Source: Rickettsiales bacterium (GTDB lineage Bacteria; Pseudomonadota; Alphaproteobacteria; Rickettsiales; UBA1997). Taken from it: DNA of 7,241 nt. Shown piece by piece: positions 1 to 6,382 of the stretch. Location of the stretch: NCBI GenBank assembly GCA_031289855.1, contig JAITOR010000037.1, positions 1 through 7,241 of the forward strand, written 5' to 3'. The translations under genes and the position numbers were made by a program. Below the pieces are notes generated by a model. That model saw only the letters and a list, made by a program, of their open reading frames with translations. It was not told the DNA's origin and did not search any database. Position 1 is the first letter of the stretch. Every line of letters begins with the position of its first letter.

Positions 1-852
1 GCTGACAATAAGTATGCAAAATACTTACCTGCAGTGATGATATCAATTTTATATAACACAAACTCATTTATTGACTTTTATATACTGGAAACAAATATTT
101 CACAGGAAAATAAAGACAAAATACGAAGGTCGTTGGATAAGTTTAATAATTCTACCATTGAATATCTACCAGTTGACAGTGATAAATACTTTAAAGGTTT
201 TGATGGTAAAGCATGGGGATTGGCAGCATACAATAGACTTGTTTTTCCCCTACTAAAACCAAATATCAAAAAAGCCATTTATTTAGATGTGGATACATTG
301 GTATTGGGGGACATAAAAGAGATGTGGAATTTAGACATGGAAGACATAATAATAAGAGGAAGTGATGATAGACCGAAATCCGCATTAAGGACTGAAATAA
401 AAGGGGCTAAAATAACAAATAAAAATCATATTTATTTTAACTCCGGTGTTTTATTAATAAATTATGACAAATGGAGAGAGGTTGAAGGTTCAAATGAAAA
501 CATATTAAAAATATTGACTGAAATTGATGAAAAGATAAGAAAAACAAATATTGCTCCAGACCAAGGCCTTCTCAACCATTATTTTAGTAACAAAGGTTAT
601 TACGAACATCTACCTCTTAAATTTAATGATATGCTCGATGTTACTTATAAAGAAAAAATGAAATATTTTGATACTTATAACCCAACAGACAAGCAAAAAA
701 CAATGAATAGTGAGAATGATAAACCCATTGTAAGGCATTTTACAATAGGACCAAAAGCTTGGAATCGTCCCAATAGGATTTGGGCAAATCATTGGTGGTT
801 CTATGCAAAAATGGGAGAATTTTGGGAGGAAATAATATTACCTTTTCAATAA
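1..852 (+). CDS. Glycosyltransferase family 8 (GT8) protein, 5' end outside the window
   Basis: Transfers a sugar from a nucleotide-sugar donor (UDP-sugar in this retaining family), typically when building lipopolysaccharide core or other surface glycans at the cytoplasmic side of the inner membrane. The frame is open from base 1 and the first codons read ADNKYAKYL, matching the usual GT8 N-terminus, so the GTG at 34 and ATG at 37 are internal and the true start lies upstream, perhaps by about ten residues. Counting visible residues (283), I see the conserved AYNRL stretch near 76-80, the metal-binding DVD (96-98) within YLDVDTLVLGD, the FNSGVLLIN block (146-154), DQGLLNHYF near 187-195, and a C-terminal HFTIGPKAW whose His246 fits the second metal ligand. 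No signal peptide or membrane segment is visible. The 3' end overlaps the convergent nucleotidyltransferase gene by 7 bp. Donor and acceptor cannot be read from the sequence. Confidence 0.93.
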   Translation, partial: ADNKYAKYLPAVMISILYNTNSFIDFYILETNISQENKDKIRRSLDKFNNSTIEYLPVDSDKYFKGFDGKAWGLAAYNRLVFPLLKPNIKKAIYLDVDTLVLGDIKEMWNLDMEDIIIRGSDDRPKSALRTEIKGAKITNKNHIYFNSGVLLINYDKWREVEGSNENILKILTEIDEKIRKTNIAPDQGLLNHYFSNKGYYEHLPLKFNDMLDVTYKEKMKYFDTYNPTDKQKTMNSENDKPIVRHFTIGPKAWNRPNRIWANHWWFYAKMGEFWEEIILPFQ

Positions 853-1274
853 TTATTTTTCACTTTTTTAATAATTGCAGTTGTAGATAATTCTGGTAAT
901 TCATCTTTTGCTTCTCTTTTTAGTAATTTAAATTCGATTCCTAAATTTTTGCAATATTCCTCTTTTTCCGGCAAATAACTACTATCATCATTCACAACAA
1001 AAATATCAGGTTTTAGATTTTCCACAAATTCTTTGAAATTAAATATAGGTTCTGCACTTCTTAAAATCACAGCATCTTTTACAAATTTAACTGATTTTAT
1101 CATATACAATCTAACATTTTCATTGTTCACTGGGGGTCTTTTATAACCTGTAACACTTTCATCGCTACCAACCCCCACATATAAATCTCCAAACTTTGCA
1201 CAAGTCTCAAAAAAATATATATGTCCAGAGTGTAATAAATCATACACTCCGCTTACAAAAACTTTTTTTGCCAT
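846..1274 (-). CDS. Small HSGH-motif nucleotidyltransferase (cytidylyltransferase-like)
   Basis: 142 residues, the size of stand-alone cytidylyltransferase-fold enzymes (TagD about 130, RfaE2/HldC about 160), which couple CTP or ATP to a sugar or polyol phosphate and release pyrophosphate. Seen: GVYDLLHSGH at 9-18 with the catalytic HSGH (15-18), VGVGSDESV (33-41), RPPVNNENVR (46-55) at the substrate/nucleotide loop, KFVKDAVI (63-70) where TagD has RYVDEV, FVVNDDSSY (92-100) where relatives usually have a GDDW or GGDY type motif, and LSTTAII (129-135), the nucleotide-binding STT. The start lies 3 bp after the transketolase stop, with AGGA (plus-strand 1284-1287, inside the end of tkt) 9 nt upstream of ATG as ribosome site, so the two genes are surely co-transcribed. 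With transketolase making sedoheptulose 7-phosphate, an ADP-heptose-type role is possible, but glycerol-, ethanolamine- or FAD-type substrates are not excluded. The fold is sure and the substrate unknown. It stops with TGA. Confidence 0.9.
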   Translation of the reverse strand: MAKKVFVSGVYDLLHSGHIYFFETCAKFGDLYVGVGSDESVTGYKRPPVNNENVRLYMIKSVKFVKDAVILRSAEPIFNFKEFVENLKPDIFVVNDDSSYLPEKEEYCKNLGIEFKLLKREAKDELPELSTTAIIKKVKNNY

Positions 1275-1277
1275 TTT

Positions 1278-3242
1278 TTATTTTCCTAATGTTTTTAATA
1301 TTTTTGCACTAATTTTATCAGTTGTTAAACCAAATAAGTCGTATATTTGAGTTGCAGGAGCAGACACTCCAAATTCATTGTCTGGTATTCCAAAAAATAA
1401 ACCTTTATCACCTATATATTTTGTCCAACCAAAGGAAGATAATGCTTCGATGGCAACTTTTAAAGTTTTTTCACCACCAAGTATTGATTTTTTATATTCT
1501 CCTGTTTGTTTATCAAATAATTCCCAACATGGAGCAGATACAATCCTAACTTTCACCTTGCCTTCCAATGCTTTTTTTACATCTACGGCCAATCCAACTT
1601 CAGTTCCGGTGGCTATTATTACTACTTCTGGTTCACCATTTGTGTCATCAAATATGTAAAATCCTTTTTTTGAATTGTTTTCTTTGCTTGGTTTTGAATT
1701 AAATATTACATCTTGTCTTGAAAATACCAATGCTGATGGAGTTTTTGTTTCCTCTAATGCTATTTCATAACACTCAATTGTTTCCTGCAAATCACAAGGC
1801 CTAAAAACATTTATATTAGGAGTGCTTCGTAATGTGGCTAAATGCTCCACTGGTTGATGAGTTGGCCCATCTTCTCCCACCCCAATAGAATCATGTGTCA
1901 ATACATGTATTACCGGCAAACCCATTATTGCGGCTAATCTAAATTGTGCTTTCATGTAATCTAAAAAACAGAAAAATGAGCCTTCATAAGGTATAAATCC
2001 ACCATCCAATTTAATACCATTCATAATTCCTGCCATTGCATGCTCTCTAATTCCATACTCGATATATCTTCCACTAAAATCATTCTTGTTAATTACTTGT
2101 TTTGTTGTGGTGGTTTGTGTTAAAACGCTGCCTGTTAAATCAGCAGTTCCTGCAATTAAATTAGGAATTGCTGCGGTTAAAACTTCAAGCACCCTTCCAC
2201 TTGATTTTCGTGTTGCTTCTTTTGGTTTTTCAGCACTAATTTCTTCTTTAAATTTCGCCAATGCGCCCTTCCAAGTATCTCCCAAATTTCCCTCTAAAAA
2301 GTCAATAAATTCTTTACTTTTTGCCTCAGCGTTCCATTTTTTATATTCAACATTTCCTCTTGAACCTGCGTTTTTCCAAGCAGCAACTATATCAGCAGGA
2401 ATTTCAAACGGAGCAGAAGTCCAATTGAACTTTGCTTTTGTCTCTGCTAAATCAGCATCTTTGATGGGTGAACCATGCACTTTACTTGTTCCTTGTTTTG
2501 GGGAATTTAATCCAATGGTAGTTTTAAACGCAATGAATGTTGGTTGTGTTGACGTTTGTGATTCTTTTAATGCTTTTCTAATACTCTCATAATTGTGTCC
2601 GTCAGCAGATAAAACTTTAAAACCAATGCTTTCAAATCGTAATTTCATATCTTCTTTTCTTGTGATACTTGTGTTTCCATCAATTGTAATTTCATTATCG
2701 TCCCACAAAATTACTAAATTATTAAGATTTAATGTGCCAGCCAATCCTAATGCTTCATAAGAAATTCCTTCCATCAAACAACCATCACCCACCATACAAT
2801 AAACTTTATGATTTACCAACTTCTCTCCAAACCTTGCTTTTGCCATTTTTTCGCTTAATGCAAAGCCTACGGCATTTGAAACACCGGCTCCCAATGGTCC
2901 AGTTGTGGTCTCTATACCTTCTAAATAACCATATTCTGGGTGTCCTGCACATTTTGAATGAAGTTGTCTAAAATTTTTTAAGTCATCAATCGCACAATCT
3001 TCATATCCAGTTAGGTGTAATAAAGAATAGAGTAGGGCAGAACCATGTCCTGCGGACAACACAAATCTATCCCTATCATACCACTTTGGGTTTTTTGCAT
3101 CAAATTTTAAAAATTCCGTAAATAAAATCGTTGCAACATCAGCAAAACCAAGTGGAAGGCCGGGATGTCCAGAGTTTGCTTTTGCCACCATATCCACTGC
3201 AAGCATTCTAACTGCATTTGCTAATTTTTGAGTATCAGTCAT
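1278..3242 (-). CDS. tkt: Transketolase
   Basis: Full-length 654-residue transketolase (EC 2.2.1.1; E. coli TktA is about 663). This cytoplasmic ThDP enzyme moves two-carbon units between ketose and aldose phosphates in the non-oxidative pentose phosphate pathway, linking glycolysis to ribose, erythrose 4-phosphate and sedoheptulose 7-phosphate. Seen in order: GHPGLPLG with His26, SAGHGS with His66, AGHPEYG with His101, GIETTTGPLG (109-118), the ThDP/Mg motif GDG (152-154) ending at Asn183 in DDNEI, VHGSP with His256, the pyrimidine-domain YGIREHAM with catalytic Glu400, THDSIGVGEDGPTHQP (449-464) with His450 and His462, RPCD (481-484), and the C-terminal domain ending GVSAPATQIYDLFGLT. All expected catalytic residues are present and no frameshift is visible. 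It is first in a minus-strand pair with the nucleotidyltransferase and divergent from dapL. No Shine-Dalgarno precedes ATG; the leader is T/A-rich. The motif wording recalls alphaproteobacterial enzymes, a weak hint only. Confidence 0.98.
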   Translation of the reverse strand: MTDTQKLANAVRMLAVDMVAKANSGHPGLPLGFADVATILFTEFLKFDAKNPKWYDRDRFVLSAGHGSALLYSLLHLTGYEDCAIDDLKNFRQLHSKCAGHPEYGYLEGIETTTGPLGAGVSNAVGFALSEKMAKARFGEKLVNHKVYCMVGDGCLMEGISYEALGLAGTLNLNNLVILWDDNEITIDGNTSITRKEDMKLRFESIGFKVLSADGHNYESIRKALKESQTSTQPTFIAFKTTIGLNSPKQGTSKVHGSPIKDADLAETKAKFNWTSAPFEIPADIVAAWKNAGSRGNVEYKKWNAEAKSKEFIDFLEGNLGDTWKGALAKFKEEISAEKPKEATRKSSGRVLEVLTAAIPNLIAGTADLTGSVLTQTTTTKQVINKNDFSGRYIEYGIREHAMAGIMNGIKLDGGFIPYEGSFFCFLDYMKAQFRLAAIMGLPVIHVLTHDSIGVGEDGPTHQPVEHLATLRSTPNINVFRPCDLQETIECYEIALEETKTPSALVFSRQDVIFNSKPSKENNSKKGFYIFDDTNGEPEVVIIATGTEVGLAVDVKKALEGKVKVRIVSAPCWELFDKQTGEYKKSILGGEKTLKVAIEALSSFGWTKYIGDKGLFFGIPDNEFGVSAPATQIYDLFGLTTDKISAKILKTLGK

Positions 3243-3270
3243 AGAAAATAAAATAATATTTATAATATGA

Positions 3271-3298
3271 ATGATAAATGATTTTTAATAAAAAGCAA
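3271..3298 (-). promoter_or_regulatory. Putative promoter for tkt and the nucleotidyltransferase
   Basis: On the minus strand, TTGCTT (plus-strand 3293-3298) and TATCAT (3271-3276) are separated by 16 bp. The -10 matches TATAAT at five of six positions and the -35 matches at three. The predicted leader to the tkt ATG is about 22 nt, the same length as the leaders predicted for the other promoters here, which supports the choice in this AT-rich region. It is inferred from consensus only. Confidence 0.4.
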
Positions 3299-3323
3299 AT
3301 TTACCCTTCTCAAATAATAATAT

Positions 3324-3351
3324 TTGATTTATAATATTTTTCTTTTATAGT
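3324..3351 (+). promoter_or_regulatory. Putative promoter for dapL-hopJ
   Basis: TTGATT (3324-3329) and TATAGT (3346-3351) are spaced 16 bp apart, matching the sigma70 consensus at four and five of six positions. Transcription would start near 3358, about 22 nt before the dapL ATG. The 137-bp intergenic region holds both divergent promoters. I see no clear operator, riboswitch (for example a lysine element) or leader hairpin in it; it is too short for a lysine riboswitch upstream of dapL. Confidence 0.45.
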
Positions 3352-3379
3352 TTTCATTAGTTAATATTGTTTTAATTTT

Positions 3380-4594
3380 ATGATAAAAATAAATGATAAT
3401 TTTTTGAAATTACCTAAAAACTATTTATTTGCGGAAATTGCAAATAGAGTTAAGAAGTATATGCAGGAAAATCCACAAGCAAAGGTCATAAAATTAGGAA
3501 TTGGTGATGTGACAAGACCACTTGCTCCAAGTATTGTAAAAGCAATGAAAGATGCAAGTGAGGAGATGGGCACTGAAAATGGTTTTAAAGGCTATCCAGA
3601 CTATGAAGGATATGATTTTTTGCGAGAAGCATTAGTAAACGACTTTGCTGAAAAAGGCACAAAAATTGGTGCTGATGAAATTTTTGTAAGTGATGGGGCA
3701 AAAAGCGACTCCGCAAATATCAGTGAAATATTTGCTACCGATAGTATAATTGCAGTAAGTGACCCAGTGTATCCAGTTTATGTTGATTCCAACGCACTTG
3801 CTGGACGATTAGGTGTATTTGATGAAACAAAAAGAAGATGGAGTAAAGTAATTTACATGGATGCTACAAAAGAAAATAATTTTGTTCCATCCTTACCTAC
3901 ACAAAAAGCAGACTTGATTTATTTATGCTTCCCAAATAATCCAACCGGTGCTGTGGCCACAAAGGAAAAATTGCAAAAATTTGTGGATTATGCAAATGTC
4001 AATGGCTCTGTTATTATATTTGATGGAGCATATGAGGCATATATAACTGAAAAAGACATACCTCATAGCATATATGAATGTGATGGTGCAAGAACTTGTG
4101 CCATTGAATTGCGAAGTTTTTCAAAAGATGCTGGATTTACCGGTACAAGATGTGCTTATGTCGTGATTCCAAATGAATTGGTTATGGAAGGGCAACAAAT
4201 AAAAAATATGTGGTTAAGACGACAAGCCACTAAATTCAACGGGGTATCTTATGTCACACAAAAAGGAGCAGCAGCAAGATTTAGTGCAGAAGGTAAAAAG
4301 GAAGTCAATGAAATACTTGCCTACTACAAAGCAAATGCAAACACAATTTACAAAGGTTTAAAAAATGCTGGATTGGAGGTTTTTGGTGCGGTAAATTCTC
4401 CATACATTTGGTTAAAAACTCCAAAAAACATGGCTTCTTGGGATTTTTTTGACTTTTTGTTAAAAGAGGTGAATGTGGTTGGAACACCGGGAAGTGGTTT
4501 TGGAACTTGTGGTGAAGGATATTTTAGACTTACATCATTTGCAAGTGCGGTAAATACAGAGGAAGCCGTAAAAAGAATTGTATCAAAATTGTAG
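3380..4594 (+). CDS. dapL: LL-diaminopimelate aminotransferase
   Basis: 404 residues, close to characterised DapL enzymes (about 400-410). This fold-type I PLP enzyme (EC 2.6.1.83) converts tetrahydrodipicolinate plus glutamate directly to LL-diaminopimelate, replacing the three-step succinylase or acetylase branch (DapD/DapC/DapE) for lysine and meso-diaminopimelate. Seen: N-terminal NDNFLKLPKNYLFAEI, KLGIGDVTRPLAP (38-50) at the substrate site, NGFKGYPDYEGY (67-78), SDGAKSD (104-110) for PLP phosphate binding, DPVYPVYVD (128-136), PNNPTG (185-190) with Asn187, DGAYEAYI (215-222) with Asp215 for the pyridine nitrogen, SFSKDAGFTGTR (246-257) with Schiff-base Lys249, and the late Arg in GYFRLTSFA. 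These signatures separate DapL from generic aspartate aminotransferases. The start fits the family N-terminus although no Shine-Dalgarno is visible. It ends with TAG, 6 bp before the HopJ-family gene in the same frame. The gene implies a diaminopimelate-type peptidoglycan. Confidence 0.97.
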   Translation: MIKINDNFLKLPKNYLFAEIANRVKKYMQENPQAKVIKLGIGDVTRPLAPSIVKAMKDASEEMGTENGFKGYPDYEGYDFLREALVNDFAEKGTKIGADEIFVSDGAKSDSANISEIFATDSIIAVSDPVYPVYVDSNALAGRLGVFDETKRRWSKVIYMDATKENNFVPSLPTQKADLIYLCFPNNPTGAVATKEKLQKFVDYANVNGSVIIFDGAYEAYITEKDIPHSIYECDGARTCAIELRSFSKDAGFTGTRCAYVVIPNELVMEGQQIKNMWLRRQATKFNGVSYVTQKGAAARFSAEGKKEVNEILAYYKANANTIYKGLKNAGLEVFGAVNSPYIWLKTPKNMASWDFFDFLLKEVNVVGTPGSGFGTCGEGYFRLTSFASAVNTEEAVKRIVSKL

Positions 4595-4600
4595 GTTTTT

Positions 4601-4903
4601 ATGAAAAAATTCAGTGAAATACAGGATTTGATTACAAAAGAATATGAGTATACCGCAAATGGATTTAGCATTGGTGATATCTATAATGATGTTAATAGTA
4701 ATCAATGGTCAGGAAGAGTTTTGAGTTATGCGAAGTTAAATGGATTGAATTTGCAACAAACATTGGAACTTTTTGGTGAGCATTATCAGGATGTATTGAA
4801 TAATCCTAATACTGATACCCATAAGAACATAAGAGCATTGATAAAGTATGGGGTAAATGGGGTCAAGTTTGATGGAGAAAAATTATTATTGGTTAGAAAG
4901 TAG
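4601..4903 (+). CDS. HopJ-family protein (name only; effector role not implied)
   Basis: 100 residues resembling the HopJ family (named after a Pseudomonas syringae type III effector but widespread in bacteria lacking that system, where its role is unknown). Seen: FSEIQDLI near the N-terminus, YTANGFSIGD (17-26), N33 and the GRVLSYAKLNGLNLQQTLELFG core (38-59), EHYQDVLNNP (60-69), and the hallmark HKNIRALIKYGVNGVKFDG (74-92). I recognise these from the family pattern in which a Gln-Thr-Leu, Phe-Gly, Tyr and His-x-Asn-Ile-Arg order is kept. The protein is small and hydrophilic with no signal peptide, so it is probably cytoplasmic. Upstream extension is impossible because the dapL TAG (4592-4594) lies in the same frame, two codons before ATG. 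The N-terminus is slightly short for the family. AGG of that stop (4593-4595), 5 nt from ATG, could act as a weak ribosome site, so translation is probably coupled to dapL. Function unknown. Confidence 0.85.
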   Translation: MKKFSEIQDLITKEYEYTANGFSIGDIYNDVNSNQWSGRVLSYAKLNGLNLQQTLELFGEHYQDVLNNPNTDTHKNIRALIKYGVNGVKFDGEKLLLVRK

Positions 4904-4925
4904 TGATTTTGAAGCAAATAAATAT

Positions 4926-4955
4926 TTGACATTACCTTATGTATTATTATATAAT
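4926..4955 (+). promoter_or_regulatory. Consensus sigma70-type promoter for the exported-protein pair
   Basis: TTGACA (4926-4931) and TATAAT (4950-4955) are both exact consensus hexamers, separated by 18 bp. The predicted start near 4962 leaves a leader of about 20 nt before the ATG at 4983. This is the best promoter in the window and suggests strong or constitutive expression. The 79-bp gap after the HopJ gene has no recognisable terminator hairpin, so read-through from dapL-hopJ is possible. Confidence 0.7.
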
Positions 4956-4982
4956 TAAATTATAGTTAATTATATTTTTGAT

Positions 4983-5426
4983 ATGAGAAGAAAAATATTT
5001 TTGTTTTTATTAATTTGTGGTGTTGTTAATGCACACGATATGCATCAACATGCTGGTCTTATGACTTCAAAACAAGAGGAAAAAAAGCCAGTTGTAATGA
5101 AGACAAATGAAATCACCAAAATAAATGATAATTATAGTTTTATTTATAGTTTTCCACAAAAAGCGAGAATGGGAAATTCTGTTTTGAGAATTGAACTTTT
5201 AAATACAAAAAATGAAAGAGTGAATGATTTAGAAGTGGAAGCAAGTTATGATATGCCATCTATGAGAGGACATCATGGTGGAAAAGTTTCAATGCGAGTC
5301 AATAAAACAAACCAATTGTATCTTGATGTCATACCTTTTGTAATGAGGGGGCAATGGGAAATTATTTTAGATTTCAAGGATAACAAAGTAAGCATTTATA
5401 AGGGTATCGTAAACATTAATATATAA
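4983..5426 (+). CDS. Exported YtkA/FixH-like domain protein
   Basis: 147 residues. Residues 1-17 form a signal peptide (two Arg and a Lys, a Phe/Leu-rich core, then VNA before His18), so the mature protein is probably periplasmic. The mature start HDMHQHAGLM is rich in His and Met, a common metal-binding look. From about 60 to 130 the pattern fits the YtkA-like/FixH immunoglobulin-type domain: ARMGNSVLRIELLNTKNERVND as the first strands, YDMPSMRGHHGG (89-100) with the MPxM plus His pair, and FVMRGQWEIILDF (119-131) with the conserved Met-x-Gly-x-Trp. Family members sit near cytochrome oxidase assembly (FixH) or copper-handling genes, but neither is seen here. FixH proper keeps an N-terminal membrane anchor, which this protein seems to lack. 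A copper or envelope role is inference. It is first in a pair with the gene starting at 5429. No Shine-Dalgarno is seen before its ATG. Confidence 0.75.
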   Translation: MRRKIFLFLLICGVVNAHDMHQHAGLMTSKQEEKKPVVMKTNEITKINDNYSFIYSFPQKARMGNSVLRIELLNTKNERVNDLEVEASYDMPSMRGHHGGKVSMRVNKTNQLYLDVIPFVMRGQWEIILDFKDNKVSIYKGIVNINI

Positions 5427-5428
5427 TA

Positions 5429-6259
5429 ATGAAAAAATACTTTATTTTCTTTTGTTTTTTTATTTCGTTTGTTTTTGCTGATTTAGCAGAATGGACAAAG
5501 GATCCATATACCTATTGTAGTGATGGCGATTTTTGTGTGGTGGCCAGCGATGAAAGTAATGAGAAGGCCAGTAAAAAGGCAGAAAAAAAAATAATAAATT
5601 TTTTTGAAAAAAAAATAGAGAAAGAATTTAAGAATAGTGGAAAGATAGATTTTTCAATTATTAAAGAAAACATAAAATATCAAAAAAAAGATGATGATAA
5701 AAAAACATATTATGTATTAGCAAAATTTGAAGTCGATGATGTTGCAAAACAAATTATAAAAAAAATTGATAAAATTGATGATGAAATTGAGAAAATGTTA
5801 GAGCAAAAAAAAGACATAACCAATTCTTTAAAAGAAAGAAAGAGACTTAATAAATTATATTTTTCTTTAAAAAATAATGTTGTGGCTGATAAAATAACAT
5901 CTCAACAGATTAATCAACAATTTTCCTTCCATTTGACTTACACAACTGATTTTGAAGAAGAGATTGCAAAATATTTAAAAAAATTAATTGTGGATAATGG
6001 TGCATTCGTAGTTGAAAATGAAGATTTTGCCACAAATTTATTAAATATTTCAATAGTTAATACAACATTATATACAAAAAATAATAAAATTAGTCAATTT
6101 TGGGTTTTTAAATTTTTGATGATAAGAAATAATAAAAAAATTGGTGGAATTTATAAGGACATGAATATAAGTGGAGAGAATGAAAGTAGTGTAAAACAAG
6201 ATGCTGAAATAGAAATAAAAAGATATTTAAAGGAACATATAAACGAAATTTTTAGATAA
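5429..6259 (+). CDS. Exported Lys-rich protein, tentative LPP20-like N-terminal domain
   Basis: 276 residues. Residues 1-17 are a Phe-rich signal peptide ending VFA before Asp18; there is no lipobox Cys at the cleavage site, so it is secreted or periplasmic rather than a lipoprotein. Region 1 (about 21-108) begins AEWTKDPYTYC, has Cys30 and Cys36 (possible disulfide), an Ala/Lys-rich helix and then YYVLAKFEVDDVAKQI, an arrangement like LPP20/FlgO-type envelope domains (Trp, strand, long helix, strands); this match is from pattern only. Residues 108-150 are charged and helical, likely coiled coil. Region 2 (about 163-276) has alternating hydrophobic strands such as LLNISIVNTTL (204-214) and FWVFKFLMI (224-232), with a closing helix; I do not recognise it. 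It starts 2 bp after the YtkA/FixH-like stop with no Shine-Dalgarno, suggesting translational coupling and a joint envelope role. The coding sequence is crowded with A-runs up to nine. Confidence 0.8.
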   Translation: MKKYFIFFCFFISFVFADLAEWTKDPYTYCSDGDFCVVASDESNEKASKKAEKKIINFFEKKIEKEFKNSGKIDFSIIKENIKYQKKDDDKKTYYVLAKFEVDDVAKQIIKKIDKIDDEIEKMLEQKKDITNSLKERKRLNKLYFSLKNNVVADKITSQQINQQFSFHLTYTTDFEEEIAKYLKKLIVDNGAFVVENEDFATNLLNISIVNTTLYTKNNKISQFWVFKFLMIRNNKKIGGIYKDMNISGENESSVKQDAEIEIKRYLKEHINEIFR

Positions 6260-6325
6260 TTATTGTGTTTTAAAGTATAAAAAATAACCTCTTATTGTTA
6301 TAAAATAAAATATTGCATAAAAATG

Positions 6326-6353
6326 TTGCAAAAAAAAATAATTATGTTATACT
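6326..6353 (+). promoter_or_regulatory. Extended -10 promoter for the right-edge gene
   Basis: TTGCAA (6326-6331) and TATACT (6348-6353) are spaced 16 bp apart, matching consensus at four and five of six positions. TG at 6345-6346 placed one base before the -10 makes an extended -10. Transcription would start near 6360, giving a leader of about 23 nt to the ATG at 6383. This argues against the in-frame ATG at 6344, which would lie inside the promoter. The spacer contains a run of A bases. Confidence 0.6.
6330..6338 (+). repeat. Nine-A homopolymer overlapping the -35 edge and spacer of a promoter
   Basis: A9 begins at the fifth base of the TTGCAA -35 element and fills the first half of the spacer. 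Gain of one A would give the optimal 17-bp spacing and loss would give 15, so slippage could tune expression of the downstream gene. Runs of this length are common elsewhere in this AT-rich window (for example 5583-5591, 5607-5615, 6866-6874), so it may be background. Confidence 0.5.
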
Positions 6354-6382
6354 ACCAACATAATTTTAATTTAAAGAAACAC

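Noticed and set aside
847..877. Imperfect inverted repeat (arms 847-855 and 869-877, loop with T-runs) at the convergent gene ends, possible two-way terminator.
   Set aside because: Eight of nine pairs, but nearly all A-T with a mismatch and a 13-nt loop; such repeats arise by chance in this composition.
2086..2592. 168-codon plus-strand open frame inside the transketolase gene.
   Set aside because: The minus strand encodes a fully conserved transketolase here; the antisense frame has no family features.
3243..3379. Repeated ATAATATTT-like words in the divergent tkt/dapL region as an operator.
   Set aside because: The words are pure A/T, unevenly spaced and expected by chance at this composition.
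4601..4903. Reading the HopJ-family gene as evidence of a type III effector.
   Set aside because: No secretion genes, export signal or host-directed features in the window, and the family is widespread in bacteria without that system.
6284..6301. Five-bp inverted repeat ATAAC/GTTAT after the second exported-protein gene.
   Set aside because: Too short and weak, and not followed by a T-run on the plus strand.
6344..6382. Alternative in-frame ATG at 6344 for the right-edge gene, adding 13 residues.
   Set aside because: It lies just before and within the extended -10, so it would precede the predicted transcript start.
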